Shown here in pieces: positions 1 to 7,952 of a stretch of 44,575 nt of DNA. Position 1 is the stretch's first letter, and each line of letters begins with the position of its first letter. Made by a program: the position numbers and the translations under genes. Where the stretch lies: the NCBI GenBank assembly GCA_019429055.1, contig JAHYJP010000009.1, positions 1 to 44,575 on the forward strand, in the 5' to 3' direction. Origin of the DNA: Bacteroidales bacterium. Lineage in GTDB: Bacteria > Bacteroidota > Bacteroidia > Bacteroidales > UBA7960. The notes beneath the pieces are model-generated. The model saw only the letters and a list, made by a program, of their open reading frames with translations, was not told the origin of the DNA and made no database searches.

Positions 1-1554
1 AAGGAGAAAAATGAAAATTACTATTATTCTTTTGCCCCGGTTTTTGTTGGTGAAACACAAACGCCTTGGTCAATGGGTATGGCAGTGCCGGTAAAACACA
101 TCCGTGAAGAAGCCCGCACGGATTTTCTCATTTCCATTTTAATTGGCCTGGTTGGATTGCTGATCATTGGTTTTGTGATTTCACTCCTCTCACAGAAAAT
201 TTCTAAACCCATAAAGAAAATTACCGGGCTGATGAAGAAGCTTGCCAGGGGTCAGATCGATAAATCTATGAGTCTTGATATTTCCACCAAGGATGAGTTG
301 CAGGAGATGGCCGAAGCTTTTAATACATCTCTCACCGGCTTACTTGAGAAAACAGAATTTGCTTCAGAAATTGGTAAAGGAAACCTGGATGCCGAGCTAC
401 AACTTCTTAGTGAAGAAGATGTGCTGGGGCAATCCATGCAGGAGATGCAGAACGATCTTAAAAAAGCCAGGGAAGAAGAAATTACACGCCAGGAAGAAAC
501 AAAGATACGCAACTGGTCAACAGAAGGGCATGCAAAATTTGCTGAGATCCTCCGCAACTATAACGATAACCTGGAAGACCTGGCTTTTGAAGTGATCAGA
601 AATCTGGTAAAATATCTTGACGCCAATCAGGGCGGCCTTTTCATTCTCAACGATGACGAAGAACATCACAAATATCTTGAGCTGAAAGGATGTTACGCCT
701 ACGATCGGAAAAAATACCTGGAAAAAGTAATTGAACCCGGCGAAGGACTTGTAGGTACATGTTACCTTGAAGGTAAGACTATTTACATGACTGATATTCC
801 TCAATCTTATATCAGGATCACATCTGGATTGGGTGATGAAAATCCCGGTGCGTTGTTAATCGTGCCCATGCTATATAATGAAAAGGTTTACGGAATAATT
901 GAAGTGGCCGCTTTTAATGATTTTAAACCTTACCAGATTGAATTTATTGAAAAAATAGGTGAAAGTATGGCAGCTACAGTTTCTTCGCTGAAAACAAACT
1001 TAAAAACAGCTTATTTGCTTGAAATATCCCAGCAGCAAGCTGAAGAAATGAAAGCACAGGAAGAGGAAATGCGCCAAAATATGGAAGAGCTGAATGCCAC
1101 ACAGGAGGAAATTGCACGTAAGGCAGCAGAAATGCAAGGCATTTTAAATGCATTGGATTCATCAAGCTATACCATTGAATATGACCTGCAAAAGAAGATC
1201 ATCAATATTTCCGATTCTTATTTAAGGCTTCTGCAGTTATCGCGAAGGGAGGTAATAGGCACCCATCATTCTGATAAACTCATTTTTACTCCTGACCAGA
1301 AAGAGAACTACGACCGTTTCTGGGAAGACCTTCTTAATGGAAAGATTAAAAACCAGAGAGTCAAAGTAGATGTTAAGGGTACTGTTTTCTGGCTTGATGA
1401 AACTTATGCGCCTATCCTTAACGAGAATGGAAATGTTTACAAAATCTTCAAGATTGCTTACAATATCACTGAAAGCAAAAACCAGGTTGAGCAATACAAA
1501 GATGAAATAGATGTGCTTAAGAAAAAAATCAGGGAAATGCAGAGACAAAATTAA
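1..1554 (+). CDS. Membrane sensor protein, HAMP-GAF-PAS, 5' end outside window
   Basis: The reading frame is open from base 1, so the gene starts upstream and the ATG at 73 is probably internal. The first ~35 residues (ENYYYSFAPVF...TPWSMGMAVPV) look like the end of a periplasmic double-Cache ligand-binding domain. One transmembrane helix follows (FLISILIGLVGLLIIGFVIS), then a HAMP linker (KPIKKITGLMKKLARGQID), a GAF domain at roughly residues 175-310 of the visible part, a glutamate-rich coiled coil (EEMKAQEEEMRQNMEELNA), a PAS domain and a short C-terminal helix. No histidine kinase, GGDEF or methyl-accepting signalling domain follows the PAS before the stop. The protein probably senses an extracellular ligand and relays the signal through the coiled coil to a partner; that partner is not visible here. 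Domain calls are by pattern, and the family call is fairly sure. Confidence 0.8.
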   Translation, partial: KEKNENYYYSFAPVFVGETQTPWSMGMAVPVKHIREEARTDFLISILIGLVGLLIIGFVISLLSQKISKPIKKITGLMKKLARGQIDKSMSLDISTKDELQEMAEAFNTSLTGLLEKTEFASEIGKGNLDAELQLLSEEDVLGQSMQEMQNDLKKAREEEITRQEETKIRNWSTEGHAKFAEILRNYNDNLEDLAFEVIRNLVKYLDANQGGLFILNDDEEHHKYLELKGCYAYDRKKYLEKVIEPGEGLVGTCYLEGKTIYMTDIPQSYIRITSGLGDENPGALLIVPMLYNEKVYGIIEVAAFNDFKPYQIEFIEKIGESMAATVSSLKTNLKTAYLLEISQQQAEEMKAQEEEMRQNMEELNATQEEIARKAAEMQGILNALDSSSYTIEYDLQKKIINISDSYLRLLQLSRREVIGTHHSDKLIFTPDQKENYDRFWEDLLNGKIKNQRVKVDVKGTVFWLDETYAPILNENGNVYKIFKIAYNITESKNQVEQYKDEIDVLKKKIREMQRQN

Positions 1555-1573
1555 AACAGGCCAAAGAAATCCT

Positions 1574-1581
1574 TAATTTTG
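1574..1581 (+). promoter_or_regulatory. Candidate Bacteroidota -7 box (TAATTTTG)
   Basis: TAATTTTG fits the Bacteroidota -7 consensus TAnnTTTG and lies 40 nt before the ATG of the TPR-SPOR gene. The same 12-mer, CTTAATTTTGCA, recurs before the debranching enzyme gene at 2975. No TTG is seen at the expected -33 position, and the site abuts a possible terminator hairpin, so the call is weak. Confidence 0.3.
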
Positions 1582-1616
1582 CAGGGATTTTAAAAAAAAC
1601 TGTTCCCTGATTTTTT
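1582..1616 (+). terminator. Possible weak terminator after the sensor gene
   Basis: CAGGGA (1582-1587) pairs with TCCCTG (1604-1609) and is followed by six T residues at 1611-1616. The stem is only 6 bp and the loop is long (16 nt). It sits between the sensor stop codon and the next ATG, and conflicts with the -7 box just upstream, so probably only one of the two is real. Confidence 0.35.
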
Positions 1617-1621
1617 CTGTT

Positions 1622-2776
1622 ATGCCCAGAGTATCTCTGCTTTCTGTCTTCATTTTTTGCCTGAATTTTCTCAATGCCCAACCTCCTACAGCCCTGCAAA
1701 TGGAGCAGGCCAGGGTTCAATTCAATGAGGGTATAAGAGCCGGTCTTGATGAAGACTTTGAAAAAGCAGACGATTTTTTCAGCAAAGCCATTGAGATTAA
1801 TCCCATTTATGCCGAAGCATTTCTATACAGGGGGCTTTCCTGTATTGAAACGGGCGATTACTACAGGGCCATTCGTGACCTTACCATTGCTATAGAACTT
1901 GACCCTGCATTTTCTGACCAGGCACATTATTTCCGCGGAGTAGCGCGCTATTGGCGCGGGGAGTATCATCAGGCCCTCGACGATCTTTCTGTGGCCATTC
2001 ATATGAACCCCGATTATGTTGCTTTTTTTCAAAGGGGCAAGGTATATATGAGCCTGGAAAACTATCCCGGAGCCTTGCAGGATTTCGAAATTGCGCTGCG
2101 GCTGAATCCCGATTTCTTCGAAGCTTACCTTTACAGGGGGGTAACTTTACATCATATGGGTGAAGTTGAAATGGCTGCAACAAACATGGATGCCGGACGT
2201 GATTATTTTCCGGATCATAAATTGGTTGCCCATTACCAGGAGTTGATTTCACAAACCGGTGCTGAAACCGAAAAAATAAGTTCAGAGCCCCAGCCTCCCG
2301 GGCGCGAAATCAATATTGCTGATTTTTTTAACAGGCCTGACGATGCAGAGATATACCGGCAACAAAATGAATCAGAAGCATCTGCCGATGTAAACATGAC
2401 TTCTGAAACAAAACCCTTACCGGTAATAACAGAGGTTTATAGTCCCAACAAACCCGAACCTGCCAAAGAAACCGTCAGGATTGAAGCACTGCAAACGGGG
2501 ACTTATGACTTCTCACTTAAAGGTGTAAATCCCGCCGGATTTGGCGTACAGGTCGCCAGCTATTACAACCATGAAAATCTCGCGAATCTGGCCAAAGCTT
2601 ACAATGAAAAATACCGGGCCCAGGTATTTATTCATGTATCGCAGGTAAACGGCAGAAAATTGTTCAGATTGATACTGGGTATGTTTTCCGAGAGATCTGA
2701 AGCTGAAAGTTATCGCGATGATTTAAGAAAGGCTGATTTTCCCGACAGCTTCCTGATTCTGTTTGAAAATTTGTAA
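1622..2776 (+). CDS. Exported TPR-repeat protein with C-terminal SPOR domain
   Basis: 384 residues. An N-terminal signal peptide (hydrophobic segment ending LNFLNA, cleavage near residue 19) directs export. About five tetratricopeptide repeats fill residues ~27-210, with the usual pattern of a Y/F-x-R-G turn and AI-x-L-x-P ends. A low-complexity linker rich in P, E and S follows. The last ~80 residues (GFGVQVASYYNHENL...FRLILGMFSERSEAESY) have the beta-alpha-beta pattern of a SPOR domain, which binds glycan strands of peptidoglycan lacking stem peptides. The protein is therefore probably a periplasmic, peptidoglycan-associated scaffold, perhaps at division sites or in the envelope. The specific partner is not evident. 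It starts at ATG 1622, giving a complete signal peptide. Confidence 0.8.
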   Translation: MPRVSLLSVFIFCLNFLNAQPPTALQMEQARVQFNEGIRAGLDEDFEKADDFFSKAIEINPIYAEAFLYRGLSCIETGDYYRAIRDLTIAIELDPAFSDQAHYFRGVARYWRGEYHQALDDLSVAIHMNPDYVAFFQRGKVYMSLENYPGALQDFEIALRLNPDFFEAYLYRGVTLHHMGEVEMAATNMDAGRDYFPDHKLVAHYQELISQTGAETEKISSEPQPPGREINIADFFNRPDDAEIYRQQNESEASADVNMTSETKPLPVITEVYSPNKPEPAKETVRIEALQTGTYDFSLKGVNPAGFGVQVASYYNHENLANLAKAYNEKYRAQVFIHVSQVNGRKLFRLILGMFSERSEAESYRDDLRKADFPDSFLILFENL

Positions 2777-2975
2777 TGGTTTCGGCTTTTTCTCCTCCTG
2801 ATTTAGTATTCCTTAAAAAGTATCCGGCATTATCTTGCTGGTGAATGGTCATCTCAGGACGGCTTTATTTATTTTTACCTGAGCATTCATAATTTTAAAC
2901 CGGCTGGTTTGCGGATAGTCATATAAAATTATTTTTAAATCAATAATATGGGGAATTTAACATTAAAAAAATGCT

Positions 2976-2983
2976 TAATTTTG
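2976..2983 (+). promoter_or_regulatory. Candidate -7 box upstream of glycogen debranching gene
   Basis: TAATTTTG matches TAnnTTTG and lies 60 nt before the chosen ATG at 3044. It sits inside the same CTTAATTTTGCA 12-mer seen at 1573. The expected -33 TTG is not present at 19-21 nt, so support is limited. The rest of the 2777-3043 gap is AT-rich and shows nothing else I can name. Confidence 0.35.
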
Positions 2984-3043
2984 CATGAGTTCTATCCCGG
3001 TTCAATTATTCGCATATTACTTCTTCATTAACTTTTGTTAGTT

Positions 3044-4987
3044 ATGGGCTTCATAAAATTTGACAAAAATCAACTTATTAACCTGGAATATTCGCTGCCC
3101 AAAGAAATGCTTCGCAGCAACCGTGCAGGTGCTTTTTCATGTAATACCATTATTGGTTGTAATACAAGGAAATACCATGGATTGCTTATATGCCATCAAC
3201 CTTTACTGGGCAACACTGTTCACGTTTTACTTTCCAAACTGGATGAAACCATCATTCAGCGCGATGCTGAATTCAATATCGGGATCAATCGTTTCCCCAA
3301 TACTTACAATCCCAAAGGGCATAAATATGTAAGAGATTTTTCAGCCGATATCATTCCCAAAGTAACCTACCGCGTTGGTGGCGTAGTTATGACCAAAGAA
3401 ACCATGTTTGTTACGGAAGAAGAAAAGGTAATGATACGTTATACCCTGGTTGAAGCACAATCGCCTACCACTTTGCGTATTAAACCATTTCTTGCTTTCA
3501 GAAATATCCATAGCCTGAGTAAAAAGAATATTTATCTTGATACCAAATATGAAAATGTACCCAATGGTATCAAAACGCGCATGTATGATGGGTATTCTCC
3601 GCTTTTTATGCAGTTTTCAAAAGCAAAGGTTGAATATGTTCACTCACCAGACTGGTATAATGATCTGGAATATTATCATGAAAAGGATCGCGGCTATGAA
3701 TACCTGGAAGATCTTTATGTCCCCGGTTTTTTTGAGTTTCCCATAAAAAAAGGGGAAAGCGTGATATTTTGTGCAAGTACACAGGAAATCAAACCCACTC
3801 TTATTTCACGAATCTTCAACAAAGAGTTGAAATTGCGCACCCCCCGCAATTCATATTACAATTGCCTGCTAAATTCGGCAGAACAGTTTTTTTATCATCA
3901 TGACGGGCAAACAGATATCATAGCCGGTTATCCCTGGTATGACAGGGTAGGGAGATATACTTTTATCTCGCTTCCCGGTTTATCACTGGCCAAGGGAAAC
4001 GAGGAAGCCTGTAAGAATGTTATAGATACAATGGTCAACAAGATGGTGGGCCCGTTCTTCCCCGAAACAGGAAGAGGGGAAAGCACCCGGTTTAACTCGG
4101 CTGATACTTCGCTGTGGTTTATCTGGGCCATTCAGAAATGCTGCTGCCAGGGAAAAGACCATGGCAAAACCTGGAAGTTGTATGGCAATGTTGTTAAAAC
4201 TATTCTTGAAAGTTACCAGAATGGAAATCATCTTTTGAAGATGGACGATAATGGTTTGCTGTATATCAATGAAGATAATCCTGCTGTAACCTGGATGAAT
4301 GCAATGGTAAACGGAAACCCTGTTACACCGCGTTACGGTTATGTTGTTGAAGTAAATGCATTGTGGTATAATGCTATAATGTTTGCCCTGGAAATAGCTC
4401 AGCTGGCTAAAGATAAGTCATTCACGACAAAATGGAAACCCATAGCAGAAAAAATACCGGAGTTTTTTGAAAAGGTTTTCTGGAATGCAGATAAAGGTTA
4501 TTTGGCCGACTACGTGTCGGTTGATCAGGCAGAGTGGAGCGTTCGTCCGAATCAGGTCATAGCCGTTTCGATGCCCTATAGCCCTGTATCAGCATCTGTT
4601 TCGCGATATATTCTTGATACTGTTCTTAAGAAACTTCTTACCCCCAAGGGGCTGCGTACCCTTTCTCCTGACGATTCCTATTACAAAGGACGTTACAAAG
4701 GTAATGAAATGAAACGGGACCTTGCCCTTCACCAGGGAACAGTTTATCCATGGCTGCTGGGGCACTTTGCCGAAGCATATTTCAATATCTATAAGGAAAG
4801 TGCCATTGAGTTCCTGCAACAGGTATATGATAACTTCCAGGAAGATATGATTGAAGATGGTATCGGAACTATTTCTGAATTGTATGAAGGCGATCCGCCG
4901 CATCAGAGCAGGGGAGCCATTTCATTAGCTGCCAACGTGGCTGAGTTGATCAGGATCAATGATTTGATTGTTAGAAACAAAAAATAA
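3044..4987 (+). CDS. Glycogen debranching enzyme (amylo-alpha-1,6-glucosidase, GH133 type)
   Basis: 647 residues from ATG 3044; the ORF track starts at a TTG at 3035, but the ATG gives the usual N terminus (MGFIKFDKNQ). The N-terminal beta-sandwich (~10-240) carries the family signature of glycogen-debranching N domains (SNRAGAFSCNTIIGCNTRKYHG). The C-terminal (alpha/alpha)6 barrel (~275-640) shows the family's conserved segments ESTRFNSADTSLWFIWAI, LHQGTVYPWLLGHFAEA and ISELYEGDPPHQSRGAIS. It removes alpha-1,6 branches of glycogen in the cytoplasm. It heads a + strand cluster with GT4 and GH57 genes spaced by 49 and 81 bp, consistent with one transcript ending at the terminator at 7773. Similar trios occur in Bacteroides genomes, to my knowledge. 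The family call is firm. Confidence 0.92.
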   Translation: MGFIKFDKNQLINLEYSLPKEMLRSNRAGAFSCNTIIGCNTRKYHGLLICHQPLLGNTVHVLLSKLDETIIQRDAEFNIGINRFPNTYNPKGHKYVRDFSADIIPKVTYRVGGVVMTKETMFVTEEEKVMIRYTLVEAQSPTTLRIKPFLAFRNIHSLSKKNIYLDTKYENVPNGIKTRMYDGYSPLFMQFSKAKVEYVHSPDWYNDLEYYHEKDRGYEYLEDLYVPGFFEFPIKKGESVIFCASTQEIKPTLISRIFNKELKLRTPRNSYYNCLLNSAEQFFYHHDGQTDIIAGYPWYDRVGRYTFISLPGLSLAKGNEEACKNVIDTMVNKMVGPFFPETGRGESTRFNSADTSLWFIWAIQKCCCQGKDHGKTWKLYGNVVKTILESYQNGNHLLKMDDNGLLYINEDNPAVTWMNAMVNGNPVTPRYGYVVEVNALWYNAIMFALEIAQLAKDKSFTTKWKPIAEKIPEFFEKVFWNADKGYLADYVSVDQAEWSVRPNQVIAVSMPYSPVSASVSRYILDTVLKKLLTPKGLRTLSPDDSYYKGRYKGNEMKRDLALHQGTVYPWLLGHFAEAYFNIYKESAIEFLQQVYDNFQEDMIEDGIGTISELYEGDPPHQSRGAISLAANVAELIRINDLIVRNKK

Positions 4988-5036
4988 TAGCTTGAATAAA
5001 ATAAATAAATCGCATATTTATTAAGAATTAGAAGAA

Positions 5037-6326
5037 ATGAAGGTTTTAATGTTTGGGTGGGAATTCCCTCCGCATATCTCAGGGGGTTTGGGTACCGCCA
5101 GTTATGGTTTGACCAAGGCGTTGCTGAAGTGCGGTGTCGACTTGATCTTTGTTGTTCCCAAAGCCTATGGCGACGAAAAACCCGGCAGCATTCGCCTTGT
5201 GAATGCAAGCGATGTAGCTATAGATATCCAGGACGAAGTGTTCAGGGAGTATCTCGATAAAATGTCGTATGTTGAAGTTGATTCACAATTGGTGCCCTAT
5301 GCTACTGAAGAAGAATATTTCAAGATCGTTGAAAAAACACAACAGGGTGTTACTGCCGAAAAGGGCAGCATTCACTCCAGTAAGTATGAGTTTGCCGGAG
5401 GTTATGGCAAAAATCTGCTGGAAGAAGTGAAGAGATACGCGATGGTTGCCGTTTCCATAGCGCGTGAGTACGATTTTGATATGATCCATTCTCACGACTG
5501 GCTTACCTATATGGCGGGTAAGGAAGCCAAAAGAATTACCGGGAAACCATTGATTGTGCATATGCATGCTACAGAGTTTGACCGTTCGGGCGAAACTGTT
5601 AATCAACAGGTTTACGATATTGAACGTGCCGGAATGGAAGCTGCAGATAAAGTTATCGCCGTGAGCCATATGACCCGCAGTGTTGTTATCAACCGATACG
5701 GAATTCATCCCGATAAAGTGGTAACCGTTCATAATGGTGTAGAACCCCCGCAAACTGAAAATGACCTTGAAATAAAAAGATATCTTGATGAAAAAATCGT
5801 AACCTTCCTGGGTCGTATTACCTTTCAGAAAGGACCCGAATATTTTATCGAAGCGGCGTACAAAGTTCTGCAACGCGACGATAATGTCCGTTTTGTTATG
5901 GCAGGAAGCGGCGATATGCTCAATAAAATGATCAGGCGTGTAGCCAAACTCGGAATTTCCAATAAGTTTCACTTTACAGGCTTTCTGAAAGGGGATGATG
6001 TGGATAAGATGTTTGCCATGAGTGATGTTTACGTTATGCCATCTGTCTCTGAGCCTTTCGGTATTTCACCCCTTGAGGCCATGAGATCAAATGTACCTGT
6101 AATTATTTCCAAGCAATCGGGCGTGGCCGAAGTACTTAAACATGCCATCAAAGTAGATTTCTGGGATATTGATGCCATGGCTGATGCTATTTATGGATTG
6201 CTCCACTACAATGCACTTCCCGAAACCTTCAAAAAATATGGCAAGGAAGAAGTTGATAATATTAAATGGGATCAGGCAGGAGAAAAGGTAAAAGAGATCT
6301 ACCAGGAATTTCTCACGCAAAGCTGA
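5037..6326 (+). CDS. GT4-family glycosyltransferase of the glycogen locus
   Basis: 429 residues, cytoplasmic, no signal peptide. The N terminus (MKVLMFGWEFPPHISGGLGTAS) carries the glycine-rich loop of GT-B glycosyltransferases. The C-terminal half has the nucleotide-sugar-binding pattern, including EPFGISPLEAMRSNVPVI with the retaining E-x7-E pair, and VSGVAEV-like sequence after it. The protein is nearest in look to GT4 enzymes and bacterial starch/glycogen synthase relatives. Its place between a debranching enzyme and a GH57 enzyme suggests a role in making or priming alpha-1,4-glucan. The sugar donor and acceptor cannot be read from sequence. A different role (for example maltodextrin or maltose-1-phosphate synthesis) is possible. 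The family is sure; the substrate is inference. Confidence 0.88.
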   Translation: MKVLMFGWEFPPHISGGLGTASYGLTKALLKCGVDLIFVVPKAYGDEKPGSIRLVNASDVAIDIQDEVFREYLDKMSYVEVDSQLVPYATEEEYFKIVEKTQQGVTAEKGSIHSSKYEFAGGYGKNLLEEVKRYAMVAVSIAREYDFDMIHSHDWLTYMAGKEAKRITGKPLIVHMHATEFDRSGETVNQQVYDIERAGMEAADKVIAVSHMTRSVVINRYGIHPDKVVTVHNGVEPPQTENDLEIKRYLDEKIVTFLGRITFQKGPEYFIEAAYKVLQRDDNVRFVMAGSGDMLNKMIRRVAKLGISNKFHFTGFLKGDDVDKMFAMSDVYVMPSVSEPFGISPLEAMRSNVPVIISKQSGVAEVLKHAIKVDFWDIDAMADAIYGLLHYNALPETFKKYGKEEVDNIKWDQAGEKVKEIYQEFLTQS

Positions 6327-6407
6327 GATGGAACAAAATCAGGATTTAATAAAAAGAAAATATAACAAATCTGCCTGCTGATTCTGTGGGCCTAACAAGG
6401 AAGAAAT

Positions 6408-7727
6408 ATGAAGTCAATTTGTTTTTACTTTCAGATTCATCAGCCTTTCAGGTTAAGAAATTATCGTTTTTTTGATATCGGTCATAAGCATGATTATTTT
6501 GATGAATATGCCAACAGGTTTATCATGCAGCAGCTGGCAGAAAAGAGTTATCTGCCGGCCAATGAGATTCTGCTGGGTTTAATAAAGAAATACGGTAAAA
6601 AGTTCAGGGTAAGTTTCAGTATCTCGGGAATTGCTTTGGAGCAAATGGAAAAATTTACCCCGGAAGTTATTGATAGTTTTAAAAAACTTGCTGCTACCGG
6701 TAATGTCGAGTTTCTTACCGAAACTTACGGGCACAGCCTGGCTTCATTGAAAAGCAAATCAGAGTTCTTCAAACAGGTAAAACTTCATGAAGCAAAAATC
6801 AAATTACTTTTTGGTGTAAAACCCAAAGCTTTCCGCAATACTGAGCTTATTTACAATGATGACATAGGTAATCTTATTTTTGAACTCGGATATAATACAG
6901 TAATTACGGAAGGACCAAAGCATATTCTGGGTTGGAAAAGCCCCAACCTGTTGTACTGCAGTGCTACCAATCCTAAGGTGAAGCTGCTGATGAAAAACTT
7001 CCAGTTATCTGATGATATTGCCTTCCGTTTTTCAGTGAGAAACTGGAGTGAATGGCCTCTTACATCTGAGAAGTTTACCGGATGGCTCAATGCCTTGGGT
7101 CCGAAAACGGAAGTCGTAAATCTGTTCATGGATTATGAAACCTTTGGCGAAAATCAGAAAAAGGATACAGGTATTTTTGACTTCCTGAAATCATTTCCGC
7201 AAGTTGTATTTGATAAGTCAAGATTCCAGTTCAGCACCCCTTCAGAAGTGGCTGCAGCATTACAACCGGCATCGCCGTTGCATATACCTTACCCCATTTC
7301 ATGGGCAGATGAGGAGAGAGATATAACAGCCTGGCTGGGCAACGAAATGCAGAATGAAGCCTTCAATAAACTTTATGACCTGGAAGAGTCCGTTAATTCC
7401 TGCGACGATCAGGGTATACTTGACCACTGGATGAAACTGCAGGTGAGTGATCATTTTTACTACATGTCAACCAAATGGTTTTCTGATGGCACAGTTCGCA
7501 GAAATTTCAACCCTTACAATTCGCCCTACGATGCTTTCATAAACTATATGAATGTGCTCGCCGATTTTGAGATCAGGGTAAAGAAAGCCTGCGCAGGTAA
7601 AGTAAAAGAAGAAGTTAAAAAAGCACCGGCCCGCAAAAGAGTCTCCAAAAAAGCTGACGAAAAACCGGTTAAAGCTGCCAAAAAGCCGGCTGCCCGTAAA
7701 AAAGCAGGCGGTTCAGCAAAAAAATAA
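6408..7727 (+). CDS. GH57-family alpha-glucan hydrolase or branching enzyme with Lys/Ala-rich tail
   Basis: 439 residues. The beginning QIHQPFRLRNYRFFDIG is the HQP region of GH57. The conserved segment FRNTELIYNDDIG probably holds the nucleophile Glu and FMDYETFGENQ the acid/base Asp. GH57 enzymes include alpha-amylases, 4-alpha-glucanotransferases and glycogen branching enzymes. No separate GlgB is present in the window, so branching is an open possibility, but this short form is usually annotated as alpha-amylase. The last ~50 residues (from KKACAGKVKEE) are a lysine-, alanine- and proline-rich, probably disordered tail resembling histone H1 tails, which is not part of the catalytic fold. 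It is the last gene before a strong terminator. Confidence 0.9.
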   Translation: MKSICFYFQIHQPFRLRNYRFFDIGHKHDYFDEYANRFIMQQLAEKSYLPANEILLGLIKKYGKKFRVSFSISGIALEQMEKFTPEVIDSFKKLAATGNVEFLTETYGHSLASLKSKSEFFKQVKLHEAKIKLLFGVKPKAFRNTELIYNDDIGNLIFELGYNTVITEGPKHILGWKSPNLLYCSATNPKVKLLMKNFQLSDDIAFRFSVRNWSEWPLTSEKFTGWLNALGPKTEVVNLFMDYETFGENQKKDTGIFDFLKSFPQVVFDKSRFQFSTPSEVAAALQPASPLHIPYPISWADEERDITAWLGNEMQNEAFNKLYDLEESVNSCDDQGILDHWMKLQVSDHFYYMSTKWFSDGTVRRNFNPYNSPYDAFINYMNVLADFEIRVKKACAGKVKEEVKKAPARKRVSKKADEKPVKAAKKPAARKKAGGSAKK

Positions 7728-7772
7728 ATCTTTGCAATTTGCAATTGAAAGCCGGTAACTCATTTAGCGAAG

Positions 7773-7807
7773 AAATCCTGTGTGACAAACTCACACAGGA
7801 TTTTTTT
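7773..7807 (+). terminator. Strong intrinsic terminator after GH57 gene
   Basis: AAATCCTGTGTGA pairs perfectly with TCACACAGGATTT around a 5-nt loop (CAAAC), giving an 11-13 bp stem followed by seven T residues. It closes the debranching-GT4-GH57 transcript, so the synthase-phosphorylase gene at 7953 needs its own promoter. I saw only an imperfect -7 candidate (TAATTTCG at 7901). Confidence 0.88.
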
Positions 7808-7952
7808 AACCGAAGAAGAATTGTTGTAATTTTTTTGTTAATTAACATGAATGCAAACCTTAGCATAGGTTTTTGCCGAATTCAATTGTGGAATTTTTCG
7901 TAATTTCGTCCGTTTTTTGGAAGTAAAAGGATAAATTTTTAAAAATTAAAAT

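Noticed and set aside
5283-5972. 229-codon minus-strand ORF
   Set aside because: Antisense to the GT4 gene, with no recognisable domain and no promoter or ribosome site.
7901-7908. Promoter of the synthase-phosphorylase gene (TAATTTCG)
   Set aside because: It has one mismatch in the -7 box and no TTG at 19-21 nt upstream. A promoter must exist in 7808-7952, but this site is not well supported.
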